From Neorhodopirellula pilleata (GTDB lineage: Bacteria > Planctomycetota > Planctomycetia > Pirellulales > Pirellulaceae), in contig NZ_SJPM01000010.1 in NCBI RefSeq assembly GCF_007859915.1, forward strand, positions 66,743 through 130,742: a stretch of 64,000 nt of DNA, given 5' to 3'. Numbering within the stretch: position 1 is the first letter of the stretch; every line of letters begins with the position of its first letter. The position numbers were made by a program, and so were the translations under genes. The notes beneath the pieces are model-generated. The model saw nothing but the letters and a program-made list of their open reading frames with translations, had not been told where the DNA came from and did no database searches. This document shows positions 61,570 through 64,000 of the stretch, in pieces.

Positions 61570-62568
61570 ATGAACTCCGCCATTGAAAACGCTCGTGTGG
61601 ACCTGCAAGGAACACACTGCCTTGTCACCGGTGGATCCGGCTTCATCGGTTCGCATCTGGTCGGAAAGCTACTCGACGCGGGGGCTCGCGTGCGGGCGGT
61701 AGACAATCTGAGCACTGGTTTTTCGCACAACCTTAGCGAGTTCCAAAACGGCCCGTTCGCCGATCAGCTCGAATTCATCGAAGCAGACGCTTCCGAACAC
61801 GAGACGGCCGAACGAATCGTTGACGGAATCGACCACGTTTTTCATTTGGCGGCGATGGCGAGTGTCCCACGTAGCATGCGAGAACCAGGATTGTGCCATC
61901 GCTGGTGTGCGACCAGCACGGTCGAATTGCTCTCGGCAGCCTCGACCGCGCAGGTTAAGCGTTTCGTGTTGTCGTCGACCAGCGCCGCCTACGGCGATTC
62001 GCCGTTCGTTTCCAAGCGAGAAACCGACGCCCCGGCACCACTGTCTCCTTATGCCGCCGCGAAACTTTCCGCCGAGAGTTATTGCGCGGCTTTCAATCGG
62101 GAGTTCGACATTGAAACGGTGGTCCTGCGGTATTTCAACGTGTTCGGTCCCCGACAGGATCCTCAAAGCGAATACAGTGCCGTCATTCCCCGATTCGTTT
62201 CAATGATTCTTTCGGGCGAGCGTCCGGTCATCTACGGCGACGGCCACCAATCACGCGATTTTGTGTACGTCGGTGACGTGGCCGACGCCAACCTATTGGC
62301 CGCGACCCGGGAAGGAGTCGCCGGTGGGACCTTCAATATCGCCCGAGGCGAACGCACGACCCTGCTCGATTTGCTCGAAACTTTGCGTGAACTACTAGGC
62401 CGTGACATCCAACCGATTCACGAGCCGGCGCGAGCCGGCGACGTGCGAGATTCGCTGGCGGATATCATTCAAGCCCGCCGTGAGTTAGGATTTGACCCAT
62501 CGGTTAACATGACCGAAGGCCTAAGATCCAGCATCAACTACTACCGCGAACTCTGCACCGCCAATTAG
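61570..62568 (+). CDS. NAD-dependent sugar epimerase/dehydratase (extended SDR)
   Basis: 332 aa. TGGSGFIGSHLVGKL binds NAD, DNLSTG recognises the adenosine ribose, and SPYAAAKLSAESY carries the YxxxK pair with Ser/Thr in LSSTSAAYG. VLRYFNVFGPRQDP and the sugar-binding end (GDGHQSRDFVYVGDVA) match UDP-glucose/GlcNAc 4-epimerase relatives. Predicted to interconvert nucleotide sugars for surface polysaccharide. The same-strand GNAT-like gene follows after 46 bp. Confidence 0.88.
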   Translation: MNSAIENARVDLQGTHCLVTGGSGFIGSHLVGKLLDAGARVRAVDNLSTGFSHNLSEFQNGPFADQLEFIEADASEHETAERIVDGIDHVFHLAAMASVPRSMREPGLCHRWCATSTVELLSAASTAQVKRFVLSSTSAAYGDSPFVSKRETDAPAPLSPYAAAKLSAESYCAAFNREFDIETVVLRYFNVFGPRQDPQSEYSAVIPRFVSMILSGERPVIYGDGHQSRDFVYVGDVADANLLAATREGVAGGTFNIARGERTTLLDLLETLRELLGRDIQPIHEPARAGDVRDSLADIIQARRELGFDPSVNMTEGLRSSINYYRELCTAN

Positions 62569-62614
62569 TCGCCGCCAGTAACTCCTTCTCGCCTCTCGCC
62601 ACTCGCTACTCGCT

Positions 62615-63751
62615 ATGTCGTCTCTGACCGTTCGACGCGTTCAGACGCGACAAGACATGCGGGCCTTTCTCGAGGTTCCACGATCCATCTATCAAGATGA
62701 TCCGCACTGGGTCCGGCCGCTGTCGGCGGAAGTCAAGACGCGACTGAACCCAAAGAAAAACCCGTACTTTCAACATGCAAACGTGGCCATGTTTGTGGCC
62801 CACCGTGGTGAGGTGGCGGTCGGTCGCATCACCGCCCAAGTTTGTGAACTGACGCAACAGCACCAAGGCTTGGGGACCGGTCACTTCGGCTTCTTTGAGG
62901 CGGACGATTCATCCGAAACCGCGACGGCACTTTTTCATAGTGCCCAAGAGTGGCTTCGTGATCAAGGCATGACGCGTATGGTCGGACCCTTTAATCTGTC
63001 GATCAACGAAGAAGCTGGTCTGCTTGTCGATGGATTTCATCGACCTCCGTTCATCTTCATGAGTCACAATCCGGCGTACTACGAGGGTCTGTTTACCGGT
63101 CAAGGTTTGACCAAAGAGATTGACGTTTATGCTTACTATCTCGACATCTCACAACCCTATCCGGCCAGGATCGAACGGATCATGCGGGCCGCGTCGCGGG
63201 ACACGCAGATCACGCTACGCAACGTTGATAAACAAAATCTCGAGAAAGAACTCAATCTGTTGCTGGAATTGTTCAACGACTCGTGGGCGGACAACTGGGG
63301 GCACGTTCCCATGACGACTCCCGAGGTCGACGACCTCGCCATGTTGGTGCGTCGTTTGTTTACCACCGATGCTGTTGTCCTGGCCGAGATCGACGGGCAA
63401 TGCGCGGGTTTCATCGTCGTAATCCCCAACCTGAATGAACTTACCGCCGACTTCGACGGCAAGTTGTTCCCAATCAATTGGATGAAGCTGATGTACCGTC
63501 TTCAGCGTCGGCAATGCACATCCGTCCGAGTTCCGCTGATGGGCATCGCCCGCAAGTATCAAAGCACACGAACCGGAGCCGCGATCGCATTCTCGATGAT
63601 TGACCGCTGTCGACGGGCAAGCGTCGAAAAAGGCGCGATTCATTGTGAGATGTCATGGATCTTGGAATCCAATCAAGCGATGCGTTCGATCCTGGATGCG
63701 TCCGGTTCGGTGCTCGACAAAACCTACCGGCTTTTTTCCAAAGCGATATGA
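62615..63751 (+). CDS. GNAT-like protein (YghO-type family)
   Basis: 378 aa. It begins TVRRVQTRQDMRAFLEVPRS, has NPYFQHANVAMFVAHRGEVA with VGRITAQ, MVGPFNLSINEEAGLLVDGF and a closing ILDASGSVLDKTYRLFSKAI. This matches a family of large GNAT-like proteins of unknown substrate that resemble N-acyltransferases. It follows the epimerase and may share its transcript. Confidence 0.7.
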   Translation: MSSLTVRRVQTRQDMRAFLEVPRSIYQDDPHWVRPLSAEVKTRLNPKKNPYFQHANVAMFVAHRGEVAVGRITAQVCELTQQHQGLGTGHFGFFEADDSSETATALFHSAQEWLRDQGMTRMVGPFNLSINEEAGLLVDGFHRPPFIFMSHNPAYYEGLFTGQGLTKEIDVYAYYLDISQPYPARIERIMRAASRDTQITLRNVDKQNLEKELNLLLELFNDSWADNWGHVPMTTPEVDDLAMLVRRLFTTDAVVLAEIDGQCAGFIVVIPNLNELTADFDGKLFPINWMKLMYRLQRRQCTSVRVPLMGIARKYQSTRTGAAIAFSMIDRCRRASVEKGAIHCEMSWILESNQAMRSILDASGSVLDKTYRLFSKAI

Positions 63752-64000
63752 TCCAAAAGGACTTGACCATGGGGACGCAGTTTCCATTGGGTCGTCCACA
63801 TCGCCGCGCCCTCGCTGCTGCGCCAGTGTTCGCCTTCCCAAAACCCCCAAACGATGAATGCGGTGACCGCCGGATGGGCGGCGCAAAGGTCGAGGAAATC
63901 GCGAGTGAAGTCAGCTTGGGTTTGGTCATCGATCGCCACGTTGTCGATATCGAACTCGGTAATGTGAAGTTGCCAACCGTAGGCGGCGAAACGATCAAGC
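63724..64000 (-). CDS. Glycoside hydrolase family 10 (xylanase-like), C-terminal part
   Basis: The frame is open to the window edge, so the N-terminus is missing. LHITEFDIDN holds the GH10 nucleophile Glu, and FIVWGFWEGEHWRS followed by KLRPHGQVLLDHI is the family C-terminus. GH10 enzymes cut beta-1,4-xylan or related chains. It overlaps the 3' end of the GNAT-like gene by 28 bp on the opposite strand. Confidence 0.8.
   Translation of the reverse strand, partial: LDRFAAYGWQLHITEFDIDNVAIDDQTQADFTRDFLDLCAAHPAVTAFIVWGFWEGEHWRSSEGAAMWTTQWKLRPHGQVLLDHIALEKSR

Overview
The window looks like chromosomal DNA of a marine planctomycete of the Rhodopirellula/Pirellulaceae type. This rests on gene content, not on a marker gene. 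The signs are a prepilin-like DUF1559 protein, secreted sulfatases, a DUF1570 protein, a Tat-exported Gfo/Idh/MocA oxidoreductase, a giant repeat protein with the planctomycete-style N-terminal motif EPLEQRRVLA, a kinase fused to a tubulin-like domain, and many nested palindromic repeats between genes. No rRNA, tRNA, CRISPR array, prophage or transposase was recognised.

Layout. 0.3-1.6 kb: NO-detoxifying flavohemoprotein. 1.9-7.5 kb: giant secreted beta-helix/CHRD/Calx-beta/dockerin-like protein. 7.5-11.7 kb: polysaccharide export protein with a TPR-like partner, then a divergent double-PilZ protein. 11.7-15 kb: a hybrid histidine kinase cut down at both ends and a disrupted VKOR-DsbA gene. 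15-21 kb: RND metal-efflux operon with His-rich accessory proteins. 21.2-24.8 kb: ergothioneine genes egtB and a broken egtD, plus a DUF1570 protein. 25-28.6 kb: two uncharacterised proteins and an M24 peptidase. 28.8-33.4 kb: a two-gene cassette of an AAA+ ATPase and a Ser/Thr kinase-tubulin fusion, the best candidate for an undescribed system. 33.5-39.7 kb: rsmE, a sulfatase-SGNH esterase fusion, an Mrp ATPase, a small membrane protein and a divergent lgt with a PDZ-like insert. 40-44.4 kb: ldhA followed by a methyltransferase, a flavoprotein and a type III polyketide synthase. 44.4-51.8 kb: sulfatase, DUF1559, prmC-prfA-rpmE, and a dioxygenase-MFS pair. 52.3-57.8 kb: two Gfo/Idh/MocA oxidoreductases and leuS. 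58.2-61.4 kb: flagellin and FliS. 61.6-64 kb: epimerase, GNAT-like protein and the C-terminal end of a GH10 xylanase-like enzyme that runs off the window.

Two themes stand out. First, three genes between 11.7 and 23.2 kb (histidine kinase, VKOR-DsbA, egtD) each appear to have lost an internal block while neighbours are intact. This could be genome erosion or an assembly fault. Second, the gaps hold several families of nested inverted repeats, including two 142-bp copies 8.5 kb apart that differ at four positions, a 116-bp MITE-like element with 27-bp terminal inverted repeats, and a 36-bp direct-then-inverted array. All family assignments come from reading motifs by eye; no database search was run.
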